64,000 nucleotides of DNA from Trissonchulus latispiculum (Eukaryota > Nematoda > Enoplea > Enoplida > Ironidae), in NCBI GenBank assembly GCA_030248195.1, contig JASAND010013278.1:1-64000 (forward strand), given 5' to 3'. Shown piece after piece: positions 11,711 to 24,100 of the stretch (position 1 is its first letter; every line of letters starts with the position of its first letter). The notes beneath the pieces are model-generated. The model saw only the letters and a program-made list of their open reading frames with translations. It was not told the DNA's origin and ran no database searches. The translations under genes were made by a program, and so were the position numbers.

Positions 11711-12639
11711 CTTTTGTTCCGCTCATACCGAGGCACATTGGTCTCTCATGGTTGAGGCGGGAATGGGAGTTAAACAGGTCTGTTTTAGTTTCCTGCAATT
11801 TCTAATTCATTAAACACTGTTCCTAATCATGGGTACTGAATTTTGAAGATACTCCTGATGTTCATTTTCTCATTTATTGTCATTTACTATCTATAGTATA
11901 ACCTCTATCTTTGTACAGCTATGTACCTATATTTCCTTTAATAGTATTTTGCAGTGTGTATTTTGCTATTCTGGCTTATACGTAAGGCTGGTCTCGTAGT
12001 CCTCATTCGTGTATTCTTACTCGATCAAAATGTTCCCCATCCCACTCACCAGATCAGATCAGTGTCATAGGCAACGAGATTACATTAGTCGTACACTCGC
12101 AATCATTCATCTTATCATTATCCCCTATGTCGTAAATCTATCCTTTTTAGTGGAAGAGGAATAGGAATGAATGGGAATAGGAATGGGTAAATAAGATAAA
12201 CATAAATAGATAGATGAAATAAGAAGAGAAAAGATATAAAGAAGATAAAGATAAGGAGAAAAGAAAAGAATATAAATGGAAAAGAGAGAAATAGTTTCAT
12301 GGAAATTCAAATTCTATATTTAATATATTTCAATTCAAACATTTTTTGAAAGGAATAAAGGGATGCAAGCAGACTCTGAGCTTTTCCAAAACCTTTAAAC
12401 ATATATTTGTTGTGCCGTGTTGTTGTAAAGAAATATTTGTTGTACCGTGTTATTGTACAGAATGCCCTAGTTACTACATCGGTCACTATTACTGTAGCTG
12501 CTGTGCTATTGTAACTACTGTGCTTCTTGTGTTATCGTACTGCATTATCGTAACGTGTGCTGCAATTTTCCTATTTTCTACTATTCAATTAGTTCGCTTA
12601 ACCAGTTGGCCTGCGCTTTCGGTTTACTGCAAAAATTTA
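11711..12639. other. No gene; purine/pyrimidine-biased low complexity
   Basis: The stretch 12150-12290 is a degenerate purine run (GAAATAAGAAGAGAAAAG-like). Frames through it are low complexity. Nothing else is recognisable. Confidence 0.5.
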
Positions 12640-12790
12640 AATTAGCAGATTTTCAGCAGTAACAGTTTCGGGGAATTTCCAACTTTGACGGCTCCTAACA
12701 TTTTGGGCGCATGGGGAACCTTTCATTATTTAATTATAAAATGAAGAGCAATTAATTCTCTATCCATTTGGTGGGGTCCCATCTCTGTTG
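12640..12790 (-). repeat. Copy of the putative LINE 3' tail
   Basis: About 130 bases match 8400-8530, including TTTCAGCAGTAACAGT, GGAATTTCCAACT, GGGGAACCTTTCA and AAAATGAAGAGCAATTAA. No RT coding sequence accompanies it, as expected for a severely 5'-truncated LINE insertion. Confidence 0.6.
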
Positions 12791-14492
12791 GTGCTTCCAG
12801 TCAAAAAAACGGCAGCCGAAAATGTTAAACCACTGGTTTTCAAACGTTGACACTAAGGAACTCCTGTCACGAAACTGTTAAATGTGTAGTGAAATAGGAT
12901 TTGCAAATGCGATTTTTGTCAGAAAATGCTCCTTAAACAGCTGTCTTATTGTTTCATTGAAGAATAGTATTTCAAAAGCACGAAAACATTAAGCAAGATA
13001 GAATGATAATTCAAATTTGGAGGTTGTGTATCAGAGTTTACTGGAACTGCTATGTGCGTAACAATTAGCAGGTGTGAGGATGGTTTGTATTTGAACGCCA
13101 GAATTATTTTTCTTATTAATAGCTTAACTAAAGTCGTAGGTAGGAGTAATAAAGTTACGAAATGTAGGTACCACTTTAGTAGAGTTTTAATACAGGCGGG
13201 GTTAGAGCTTCATCTTCATAACAAACAAATTGCTCCTTTTAATTTCAATTCTCCTAATTTTATTACAAGCGTAACCAAGACCGGATGGGCAGTTGCCAGA
13301 CTATATTTCATCTGAGCCGATAGATTAATAACCTCAACTTCGGCCCTGCTTTGCGAAAAGAATAGTAATGTCCTGAACTTTTGTCCCCTTTAGTGAAAAT
13401 ACCGAAGAAGCAGAAGTAGCCGTCATGTTTGAAATTAGTTATAAGTGTTAACGCCCAAACAACAAACGACTGCTATAATTTATATTTCATTATGTACGTT
13501 TTATGCACTGTTATGCTGCTATTAGTTAACTTTCACAAACAAGAAATTTTAAAAATACTTGTATTAAACTAATAAGCCCCATTGTTTCATTTAAAAACGC
13601 TTCCCCCTTTTGGTGACGTTTCGTCTTAGGGCTTTCAGAAAATTTGGAAATTCTCGTGATACACACCTGGTGTCATTATTTCGGCGTTGCCCAAAAATAT
13701 AATTTAAATTAAGGCAGTGCTCGTTAGCTATGGGCCTGTAGCGCTGTGCACCACTCTCCTCTCTTATTTCTCAGGGAAAGTGTTTCTTGGACCATTTATA
13801 TGGAGGTCGGGGACAATAGCACTTTTCCTCCGCCATTCCCCCCAGAAAAAACACTATCCGGCAATCGCTCCGACACAGAAGCTTCTCTGACATAAATATG
13901 TTGTCATTGTGTTGTCATTTTATACCGTATTTAACTTTCTAAACTCCTAACATAGAATTTGCTACCGTGGTTAAGCAAGTCTGAAGCTTCTGCAATGAAA
14001 ATACTTGAAAACAAGGTTCATTGAAAGTCGCTCATTCCCAACTGTGAAAAAATCGAATATTGCAGTGATAATTTAACCCTGTCATTGATCTTGAGTCACT
14101 TTCAAACCAGGAGAAACGGGCACGATCCAGGTCGTTGGTTGTTACATACAGTTCGCCTTGACGTTTGGACTCTTCACATTTAGCCTTTCTTCATTGCAGT
14201 TAAACTAATAAATTGTCAAACAACAGGAATTGCAGAATTAAACGGCTAGCTAAGATCAATCTCATAAGCTGCCATTTACTTGCGGTTTGCGGTTATTTAA
14301 ATTAGCTTGATTAATCTTCGCTTCCGCAGATTTGCTTGCTACAGTATACACTAAAATTATCATGATAACTTGGCCCGCTCCGTATTTTTGCTCTCTTTGT
14401 TGATCTGTAGTATCACTGTCTTGCAACCTTAGTGTCATGTAGCTGCAATAATTCTAGTAGTAGTAGTAGTTCAAGTAGTAGGTGTGTATGAT
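12791..14492. other. No gene recognised
   Basis: AT-rich sequence with one open frame (13052-13315, plus) of no known family and a short TAG microsatellite near 14455-14472. This is where exons 4-5 of the minus-strand channel pseudogene would be expected. I looked for the GG-x-LG-x-W and GxS coding blocks on the minus strand and did not find them. Confidence 0.45.
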
Positions 14493-14762
14493 AGCTTTTT
14501 GTACACTAAATATGCGGAGTTTGGACTATTTGTCCGGGGTGGTATTATATTTCTTGCCTATATCAGCGCACATTCAAGTGCACTAACTTTTTGAGGCTTT
14601 GTAATCTGTGAAATTTACAGCAAATGCAGCTTTTTGTACACTAAATATGCGGAGTTCGGACTATTTGTCCGGGGTGGTATTATATTTCTTGCCTATATCA
14701 GCGCACATTCAAGTGCGCTAACTTTTTGAGGCTTTGTAATCTGTGAAATTTACAGCAAATGC
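14493..14762. repeat. Tandem duplication, 2 x 135 bp
   Basis: The 135-bp unit beginning AGCTTTTTGTACACTAAATA at 14493 repeats immediately at 14628 with only a few substitutions (for example AGTTTGG to AGTTCGG). It is a recent local duplication, non-coding. Confidence 0.9.
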
Positions 14763-15077
14763 TCAATTTCTGCACACTGAGACGATGTTTTGACGAAATC
14801 AGAAATACGACGGTTATGGCAAATTGTCCAAAAGCACAGTGTCTATGACCATATTGATTTTGCATGAAAGCATATTACATAACTTTTAGTAAAATATTGC
14901 AACTACGTCTAGTAAATTTGGAACCAGGACAAGCTAGGAAGGTTCGTTCCGATGGCATCAAACGACGCGGAAGATGTAAGCCTGCAAATTTATTTATGGC
15001 TGAATTCATGGGTTTTAATAGGCAAGGCACAGCGTTACAACGTAGACTGAATTTGACGGAAACAAGATCTTAACAAG

Positions 15078-17602
15078 TGTGAAGTTCGAGTCTACGTCTG
15101 TTAGTAAAATGTACTTCTCACTGAATAAAACAAGTTGTCTACCTATAATTTAGGATAAGACTTGATCACTAGGTAACTGTGTGGTGTGTGATGCCGATAG
15201 AAAATGCCCTAAGTCTGCCTAAGAAGAATATTTAACAACAAATGATTTACTGTCACTTTCACGACTGAGCCAGCAAGACTCGACGATACAAAATCAAAAG
15301 ATAACAAATATTTTCACCTCAACTTTAAGTGCAAAATACTAAAACTACAGCGCCAACAAAATTATAGAATAACTTGAAATTCGAGAAATATTCAACAGAT
15401 CGGTAACCCCAAATCGGAACCTAAGCGATATCATAAAACCCCCGACTACTTCCAAAACGCAACCCAATCGCAACTGATTTGCTCAAGCATGAACCCAATG
15501 AGAATTTAGCTAAGGTACCCACGATTTTAGACAAGAGTCAGAAATATAGTGAGCGTTTGTCAAGTTAAGTAATTCTTGAATAATTTCATAATTTAGGAGT
15601 GTGCGCTAACTTCACAAAATGACTATCTTTAGTGCACGCTATCTTCACATAATACCCCCTCTTTTCCCCCGGGCGGCCTCGGACGGGTTTTGACCGGTTA
15701 GGTCAGGACGACGCGGTATTCACCCCAGCCCCGCAGAACTATCCAGCACGACAGGAGCCAACAGCCGATACACGCCGGACCTAGCTGCCACGACAGGATG
15801 GAGAGGCCAAGAGTCAACACTGGACCAAGCCAAAGCCGGACTGGGTACCAGCCAACACAAGCTTCCAGCCAACCCGGCCGGAACAACCCAAAGGACCCAG
15901 ACACCGAGCCACAGCCAGGCAGCGATGTAAACCAGTTCAGACAGGAGTGCACGGACCATTGCAGGAGGGCCTGTGACCACAATAGGGCCCCCTGCCAGCG
16001 TCAGGACCGGACAGTCAGAAAAACAGGAGGCCCTGCAACCCCTCCTGCACGGCCCCATCAAGGTTCCACAAGAGCCCTAAGGAGTCAAGGCCCCCACTAG
16101 CCAAGGACAACGCGCAGGCAAGACGCGCAAACATTACCCGCATAGAAAACAAAAAGTCAATACAAAATATACAAGTCAAGGCCACCAGAGATGGCAAATG
16201 GCAGTAGAAAAGTCACAAACCGGAAACCAAGCACCGGAGTAGCACCATGAGGCCGACCAACCTGCGCAGCTAGGCCCCCAACCAACACACAAGCGGCCTA
16301 CCATCCAGGACCCGAGCACAGAGATCAGATCCGCCACAATCCACGCCGCCACCCATTCATCATAGCCAGCAAAGACACCATTCACCCTGGGGAGGCACAC
16401 CTGGGCACCAAACGGGGGTGTGGCACCGGACAGTAGAAGGATTAGACAACAGCAAAATCTAGAACACAAAACAAAAATTAAGGCCAACAAATATAAAGCA
16501 CAGATGGAATCTTGATTAATAAAATGGCAAAATTATTATGCAAAACGAAAAATAAGTACGACATAATTATAGACGACACAATTACAGCCCCACCTAAGAT
16601 TTGGAAAAAACTCCAGACCAGAGTGTCGGTACGCCCCAGCATATGGAGGCACCGGCACAAAAGCCTGTGCAGATTCAAAGAAAAACTCAAAAAGGCTACT
16701 TGAAACGGAATCAAAAATAGAAAAGAATGGTACCGAGCGTGCGGCCCTCCCACCCGGCATACGGAGGTCGCGACGACCCGCGGGGTACCACTCTAAAGAG
16801 AGTGGGAAAGTGTAGGAGCCCAAAAAATTAGAAAAAGTCCAATAAAAAGTGTATAAGTAAAAAGAAAACCACGACTTGCGAATTTAGAAATTTCAGAATC
16901 AAGAAAAATAGAGATCAACAGAAAGTAAAGAGAACGGGTAGGACAGGGAAAAGAAAACAAAAGTTTACTCCAAGGAGATCAAAAGGTCAAGTACGTATAT
17001 ACTGTTAGTAGTCTGTTAGTAAAAAAAATAAAGTAAAAAAATAGTATAGTCTGTTAGTAAAATGTACTTCTCACTGAATAAAACAAGTTGTCTACCTATA
17101 ATTTAGGATAAGACTTGATCACTAGGTAACTGTGTGGTGTGTGATGCCGATAGAAAATGCCCTAAGTCTGCCTAAGAAGAATATTTAACAACAAATGATT
17201 TACTGTCACTTTCACGACTGAGCCAGCAAGACTCGACGATACAAAATCAAAAGATAACAAATATTTTCACCTCAACTTTAAGTGCAAAATACTAAAACTA
17301 CAGCGCCAACAAAATTATAGAATAACTTGAAATTCGAGAAATATTCAACAGATCGGTAACCCCAAATCGGAACCTAAGCGATACCATAAAACCCCCGACT
17401 ACTTCCAAAACGCAACCCAATCGCAACTGATTTGCTCAAGCATGAACCCAATGAGTATTTAGCTAAGGTACCCACGATTTTAGACAAGAGTCAGAAATAT
17501 AGTGAGCGTTTGTCAAGTTAAGTAATTCTTGAATAATTTCATAATTTAGGAGTGTGCGCTAACTTCACAAAATGACTATCTTTAGTGCACGCTATCTTCA
17601 CA
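15078..17602 (-). mobile_element. Non-autonomous LTR retrotransposon, internally deleted
   Basis: LTR copies lie at 15078-15649 and about 17050-17602. The outer ends are TGTGAAG (15078) and CTTCACA (17602), and the 4-bp direct repeat CAAG flanks the insertion (15074-15077, 17603-17606). The polypurine tract (minus strand AAAAGAGGGGGTATTA) sits next to the 15649 border, so the element runs on the minus strand. The internal ~1.4 kb has no gag, protease, RT or integrase. The inner end of the 5' LTR lacks about 18 bp and is replaced by a short duplicated patch (17011-17049). Compared with the element at 45438-47554, it keeps internal sequence towards the 5' LTR and has lost most of that next to the 3' LTR. 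Confidence 0.85.
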
Positions 17603-17733
17603 CAAGCGATGTCGAATTGTAGCGTGACCCACCTTTGTTTATGGCATACACGTAGAAAATTTTTCAAATGTGATTGCTCATTATTTAGTTGATCTTAATT
17701 CTCAAAACATTATTGGATAAATATAGTTTGAAC

Positions 17734-19398
17734 CTGGAATAAGATAAGGTTTTCTTGTAAAATAGTTCGTGGCAAGGCAAAGTGCATTTCTTATGATATT
17801 TGTTGGCAACGCCTCCTTCAGTATGTGTTTCTCTATCCACAATTAGGAACGGTAGAGTGATACACATAATACTTCTGGTGAAATTTCAAGCAGGAGCAGA
17901 ACTGTATGATGCGTTCAGCGCCATAATACTTTGACAATCTAAGGATTTGCATTCGTCGTACATTTCTTCTCCTTTATCCAACAGCGTCTTCAACCGACAG
18001 TCAAAAAAGCATTTCTGTTGTGCCTTGTTGGCTAAATCGCATGGTTTTTTTCTTGTCTGAACTCGAGTTGTTTCCATGGCTATTAGCGAAACTGAAGCCA
18101 TTGTGCCTTCCATTACTGATAAGTACTCCCCAATAAACGATATGCTGGGATCCACGAATGCTGCAAAAATGCCGTCGTTATTTACCATTAAAGTTTGTTG
18201 CCTTTTGCTTTCCTTAGGAATTTTGATGAACACTGTCGCCCCTAAACACACATGGTAATGATTCCATAGTGTTTGTTTTTGGTCAGACATGCGTATATGC
18301 AAATGAGCATTACTACAATCAAACGGCAACGCTGTATTAGTTTGTTGAGCTATAATCATCTCGACTACTTTTAGCTTTGCTAGTAGCATCTTATTTTCTA
18401 ACATTTTATGGAGAGAGTTATGAATGCATGTATTTGAAATATTCAAGACGCTTGCAGTTCTTATGGCGGAGTTAACACGCTTCAGCAAAAAATACAAATA
18501 GAAAGGTAGAAAGTTTTTATGCTCACCTGTCTGAGGGCCGCTGAACGTTTGATTAAACGGTCTGAGTAAAGGACTGAATCCTATGGGGGAGATCAAAATG
18601 TCACTGTTCTTGCAGCAGTCGTAGGTGTTCAAAACCTTTCCATATTCCGTGAAACAACTGATGGTAAGGTCACTGCACTGAAAGGAAACATTGGCCATCA
18701 GATCAGTTAAGCTTTGATTTGACTTCTTCAAATGCTGATCCAATAATTTTGCAATCTCCAACACTGTATAGGAATGCTGATCGATTAAAGTCGACATGTT
18801 CAGATAGCCACACGAGTATGGTGCGTAAAAACGGCTGCAATTGTGACATCGACATCTGACACGTTGGCTGGAGATAGCCCTTTCACTGACGACAGGTAAT
18901 GACTTAGTTTTGTAACGTTGTGTCTGCAATGCAACAAGGGCAATCTAATTATGGGCTACGAAATTCTTAAGTTTACCTAGCACGGTCAATACATAAAATC
19001 TGTTAAATATGTTTTCCTGTGCAATTATATAAATTCAGTGAAATATTCATACGGTAATACTCTAATCTGAAAGCGATGTGATCTTACTGAATGAACACAC
19101 AACCCTGCATGCTATAATTGCTCAAGATGCTGTCCATATCAGAATGGTGTTTGTTTAGTTTACCTTGAATAAGTGTTGAAGAATAGCTGTGGAAGTAACT
19201 GACTTGGTTGTTTAATATAACTGGAAACAATAATGGTGTCCTCGTTTAAATAGGTTATGAAAACACCAACCGATGAATAAATTCCCAGGAAGGCGCAAAC
19301 GCAGAATGAAATCAACCAAACTAATCGGCTGTGTTTTTGCTTGAAACAAATTCTCCAATTCCATGAATGTAGCTGTTTTCAAACAGTTGCAGTGACAT
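17734..19398 (-). pseudogene. DEG/ENaC sodium channel paralogue, pseudogene (exons 1-3)
   Basis: Three exons correspond one to one with the intact gene at 51328-56445. Exon 1, 19398-19164, encodes MSLQLFENSYIHGIGEF (with the HG gating motif) and TM1 (VWLISFCVCAFLGIYSSVG). Exon 2 is 18923-18527. Exon 3, 18241-17734, is 508 bp, the same length as its counterpart. Splice sites are conserved (AG/GTAAAC, GCAG/A, CAG/GTGAGC, TTTAG/G). There are three lesions: a one-base loss in exon 1 before TM1 (about 19317), a one-base loss in a T run in exon 2 (about 18819), and TGA at 17886-17888 where the paralogue has a cysteine codon. The second half of TM2 (exons 4-5) was not found, and an LTR element lies 131 bp beyond exon 3. 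Intron 2 (18242-18526, 285 bp) is a multiple of three with no stop, so exons 2-3 look like one 347-codon frame. The two single-base losses could be assembly errors; the nonsense codon is a substitution. Confidence 0.85.
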
Positions 19399-20173
19399 CG
19401 AAACATAAAACAAACTAATGTTAGTATTTCCAACTGTTTACACATAGTTTTGCAAGTTTTATGATATGTTAGACTCCAAAACAATAATGCCCTGCCTAAG
19501 TCTTATGAAAAGGTAGGGAGCTAAATAAAGGGTACCTTTACATTTTTGCTGCAGCACTGTGTGTATTTTCTGAATGCTATTCCATGGACCTTCACTTGCT
19601 TGAAAAATAAACTTGAAGAATATGAAAAGCTTCAAAACATTTTGTTTTAAGTTACGAAAAATCAGTAAATGTCATAAATTAGCCATTTGGTGGGAAATTA
19701 GCCCAGATTCCAAATATACTATATCCAAAGTATCAACTAATTTGCAGAATTGCAAGTTATTCAATTTTTCTATTTTTAAAATCCCGTGATCTTTGCCGCT
19801 CTACCAGCGCTGACTGGCTATACTCTTTACTTACACAATGGAAAAACTTTTCAATTGGATTTTTAGGACTGTTTAGATCTACTTATGGTCAGTCATATGT
19901 ATATGCAAATCAGCTTTCCTACAATCAAACGCCAAAGTTTCAACGTAATCTATTTTAGTTTCTTAAAATTTGAATGTAGCAAAACTATAATGAAATTTAC
20001 CTCATCGTAGTAGCAAAATAGCAATATATTTCTAAGATGTCTGCATACTGACAAGAAAATTCAATACTCTATGGCATGTAGCAGTCTGTTTCGTAAAAGC
20101 TGCGACCACCATCATCCGCGAAAATGTCGTAAGTCGGCAACTTTGCGAGACTGCTGTGAACGCATCGAAACAT
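19399..20173. other. Decayed repeats upstream of the channel pseudogene
   Basis: Near 19790-19880 is a degenerate piece of the palindromic element seen at 37716-39054 (GATCTTTGCCGCT...TTGGATTTTT). At about 19885-19960 is a degraded copy, same strand, of part of the pseudogene's intron 2 (18278-18345; shared blocks TATATGCAAAT and CTACAATCAAACG). No coding sequence is seen. Confidence 0.5.
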
Positions 20174-21165
20174 TTAAGGTGCTGATTCGGCTATTTGCAT
20201 CAAATTTTGAAAGACTGTAATTTGCTTAATTCTTAGAGTTCAACGATAATTGTTATATCAATTTCAAGCTTAGAATGTGCTTGTTACAACTAGGTGAGGT
20301 ATAACTGTCTCATTTCAACTCTTCGACTTGAACATGTGATAACAGGAAAACAATTTTTGAACATGGATTTCTCGATGTGCGGCAAAGCTAACGAAAAGCG
20401 ACCAGTTCAGGCTTCAAAAGAAACGTCTTCCCGAGCGCTATTTTTCCGAAATTTTTTTATGTTCAACTAAGCTCAAGATTTTGAGGAAAATGGGAATTTT
20501 ATCCGATTTTCGTCAAAATTTTCAAGTTTGGACGCTTATTTCGTTCGAAAAGAAAGACAAAACGGGAAACCATGAAAAATAGCCCTCGGCAATTGTCTCA
20601 AAACTACGTGTGTAAAAAGCCGTTTTTTAATTGATTGCACAAGTTGAGAGAAATCCGAGTTCGAAAGAATCTGGTTGCGATTTTCAAAATTTCCCATTTT
20701 CGTTGCTGTGCGTAGAGAGCTGCCGCAGAGTGCTCTCCCGTTGGGCATAACATGTCCTTTAGGACTACAAATATGGACAATACTAGACCGACGAATCAGC
20801 GCACTGTCGAAGCTGGCGAAATCTTGGAATATTTGATTTTTCGTAAAATTGTCAGCTTTGGACCTCGAAAATCAATTTTCGTTGTTATTTTTAAAACCGT
20901 AAGGAATTGAAGAATACTTTCAAGAACAAAGTTGTAGGTCTTGGTGAGAGGATTCAAATGACTCTAAGTTAATCCATGTAGAGTGGCCACAGTGAAGGTT
21001 ATGGCGGATTGAAGCTAATTTCGCCCATAACACAAATTTTCCAGCCGCGACTTTTCTAAAATGTTTTATATGATAAATGATGTAATTGTAGCAAATTTGA
21101 ATGAATTTCAACGACAATTGTGCTTTTAAAGCCCAAAAATACACGAACCCGAACCAGCACCTCAA
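20174..21165. mobile_element. TTAA-family element, TTAAGGTGCTGATTCGG type
   Basis: The element starts TTAAGGTGCTGATTCGG and ends with the inverted CGAACCCGAACCAGCACCT; the right TTAA has mutated to TCAA. It is 992 bp and collinear with the copy at 44111-45101 (shared AAAGACTGTAATTTGCT near the left end, GCCCAAAAATACACGAACC at the right). It is non-coding. Confidence 0.75.
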
Positions 21166-24100
21166 TAAGTTTGAAAAACCCAGTTACCAATGTGATTAAG
21201 TTTGAGCGCAATCAGAGAAAGATTTTGTCATTAGTGTATTCGGTATGACGTGTATACCCTAACGAACAAAAGTTCTTCGTTTGACAATGGTTTAGATTTT
21301 ATAGGGCTTTAAGGTAAAAGCGACATAATATGCAAGTATTCCGTACGTTCATCCAGAAGTTGCTATTGAAGCGCCGTATCACAGTACCTACTATAAATTT
21401 GTATGTCTATTGTTAATACAAAAATTGGAGTCTGTAAAATAACCTCCTGTTTTTGCAAAGTGCCACAATTTCAGCTCTACTTCAAATCCTTCCTGTTTTG
21501 ATTGCTACCTGAAGGATACGACCAAAGAAGTTGATTGATTGAACTGACAGATTTTTAACCCTAACTGGAATATGGTTTTTATGTTAGATGGACTGCAATT
21601 CAATTAGTTAATGGACAGGATAAACCAACTAGAGGACTTGTTTATTCAAATGCAGAACCAGATCTCTGCGGCGTCAAAACTTTATGAGCGATGAGTTTCA
21701 GTCGAAGCAGACCTAGCTTGAATACTAGCTGATAAGGGTTAGTTGCCCCGAAACTTATCCAGAAATCGTTGTGAATAACAGAAATGAACCGAATATGTGA
21801 AGATTCCATAGACCATATCGATTATTACAAGCAAAACTAAAGTGAAAGAGCCATTATGAAGATTTTTTAAATTAATTTATCGAATAGTGCTGCTTAAATT
21901 CGCCACTGTTACAAAGGCTGGTACGTACTGTTTATTTAAAAAGTTACCAAAATACTAGTGTCTTCAATTTTGTCTGCTGCTTTGCCTCCCACGCATTATG
22001 GGATTAGCTTGTATATACGGTTGCTCGTTATACTGAAAAAATATGTAACGGTATTAGCAAGTGACGTTTTGCAATACGAAAATATTCCAAAACAGTTATA
22101 CACCACGAATTCTGTATTGTTCGTCTGTCAAACTAACTACTTTAAACAGCGTATCAATAGGCATAAAAGTAAGCATAAACTGAACAGCTTCTAAACAGAG
22201 CAAGACTTAGATTAGATTGCAGGCTACTAGACAGGTGGAGTCTTGGGACTTCCGAAAAAAGGCCTCCCAGTTCATACCATCTTGGTTTTGTTTCCAGAAT
22301 ACATTTCCAGACAATTTTGATTTTCCAGATATATCTGCACTCGGCATTGGACTAACACACCACCCGTTGGTTTTAGGATTTCAAACGAACGTTGTTCCTC
22401 TTCTCTTCTCACTTTTTCACTCCTCTTATCTCGCTGGCCATTTTCATTTCGTCTATGTAGTCTGCATCAGCAAACGGAAGCCCTTACCGCACCAAAGGTG
22501 GTTATTGCTAAACGATGACACCGGTGTAGGTAAATCGAAAATGTACCACCAAGACAAGAACTCTTTATTTGGCCAGGCGGAGTCGCGAAGGTAGTTTTCT
22601 TAATAGCTTCTTTATATAACAAGTTTTTTAATACAGGGACATGTAGTCAGTCCAACGTCGTAAAGTACATGGAGTTTCTTCCTATTCGTAATATGTCCTC
22701 AGCTCACAGGATCGAAAAAAGCAATCATCACCGTTATTTCCTTAACCTTGCAATAGTCAACAGAAAAACGGGACATTCTGTCCTTCTTCAACGCCCGAAT
22801 TATAAGACTTTATCATGGAGATTTGCATTTTCTAATAACCGTTCTTGCAAAAGTTTTCAGTCTCGTCCTTCTCGATGCGCTGAGCATGTTCCAACAGCCT
22901 TCTTGGCTTCTGCTTGATAAGATTGCCTGTGCTTAACGTGTCTTCGATGTGCTTTACGTTTCTACCAACTACATTGGATCAAACGAATTAGAGCAAACGA
23001 GATCTGAGAACTTAGTTAAGAGATTAAAGAGCGCGCTACGTTATTCCTTTGATAGATAAGGTGGCTGGTCGTCGGAAAGATAAAAGTTACTAGTTACTAC
23101 TAGTTAAAAGTAATCAGTAGAATCCAAAGAATTGCGGGTAATGAATATGTGCTCCCTCCAGTGACACACATTGTACGCCACATGAGCCGGTAGGACGAGC
23201 AATTGCAAAAGGTCAGTCGTCGTGCCCACTGCGGCACACTTCAGCAGCTTGCCTGTACCATCAGGTTATTAGTTAAGCACAATTCTACCATTCCATGCAT
23301 ACAACAAAACCACATGCTTTTGCTGTTCCTGAACCCCTTCTCTTGTGCACTTTTCTCGGCTTTGAAGTATCAAAGCAAGCTATCCCTAGGGGTGCATTTT
23401 TGAACAGTAAGAAATCATTAATTTGTTTGCAGAATTATCCTCCACAACCACAAGGAAAATTGGACCCGCAGCCATCATTCACTGATGTGTCGACCGTCAA
23501 TGTTCGCAAAATCCATAACTAGTCCCGTCGGTAAAACTGCCCTAGCGTTTCCAGGACCATTCTCAGCAACGCCTTTTATGCTATGTGTTTTTAAAGGAAA
23601 GCGGGATGCAGGTTAGGTCAGCAACGGTCATCTACAGTAGTTCGTAGCTTCAAATCTGAGGCAGTCCCCAACATCAGAAAGTGTTGAACTTACGATTAAA
23701 TGTCAAATCTTGCCATTGGAGCACGGCTGTAGTTTAACTGAGACACAGAGTTACGCCGTTTACATTGACGTTTGTCTTTATCGAGCTGGAGTTTTGTTTT
23801 ACATTCAAGAGCGTGGAGGCATTTCTTATTACATGTAAAGCAGGTGACAACGTCTACTGTTTTTTCTTTCGCCAGCATTAGCTTTACCACCCTGTCTACA
23901 TATCTTGATTTTCACCCGTCACGTGTGCAGACACTTTTGCATGGTCTCTTGCCTGTTTTACAGCTTGATCTTTAGTTTCAGTTCCCTCCTGCTATTTATA
24001 CAAAAATCCGTCCTGCTTATTGTTTGCTAAATGACGAAAACAGTTTTTCTTTCACTCTGGTTGTAAAAACCTTGAGTAAGCAGATTAGGGCTAGAAACTG

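Noticed and set aside
19212..19484. 90-codon frame over exon 1 of the channel pseudogene
   Set aside because: It is a shadow in another frame. The true frame on the same strand encodes the HG motif and TM1, interrupted by a one-base loss.
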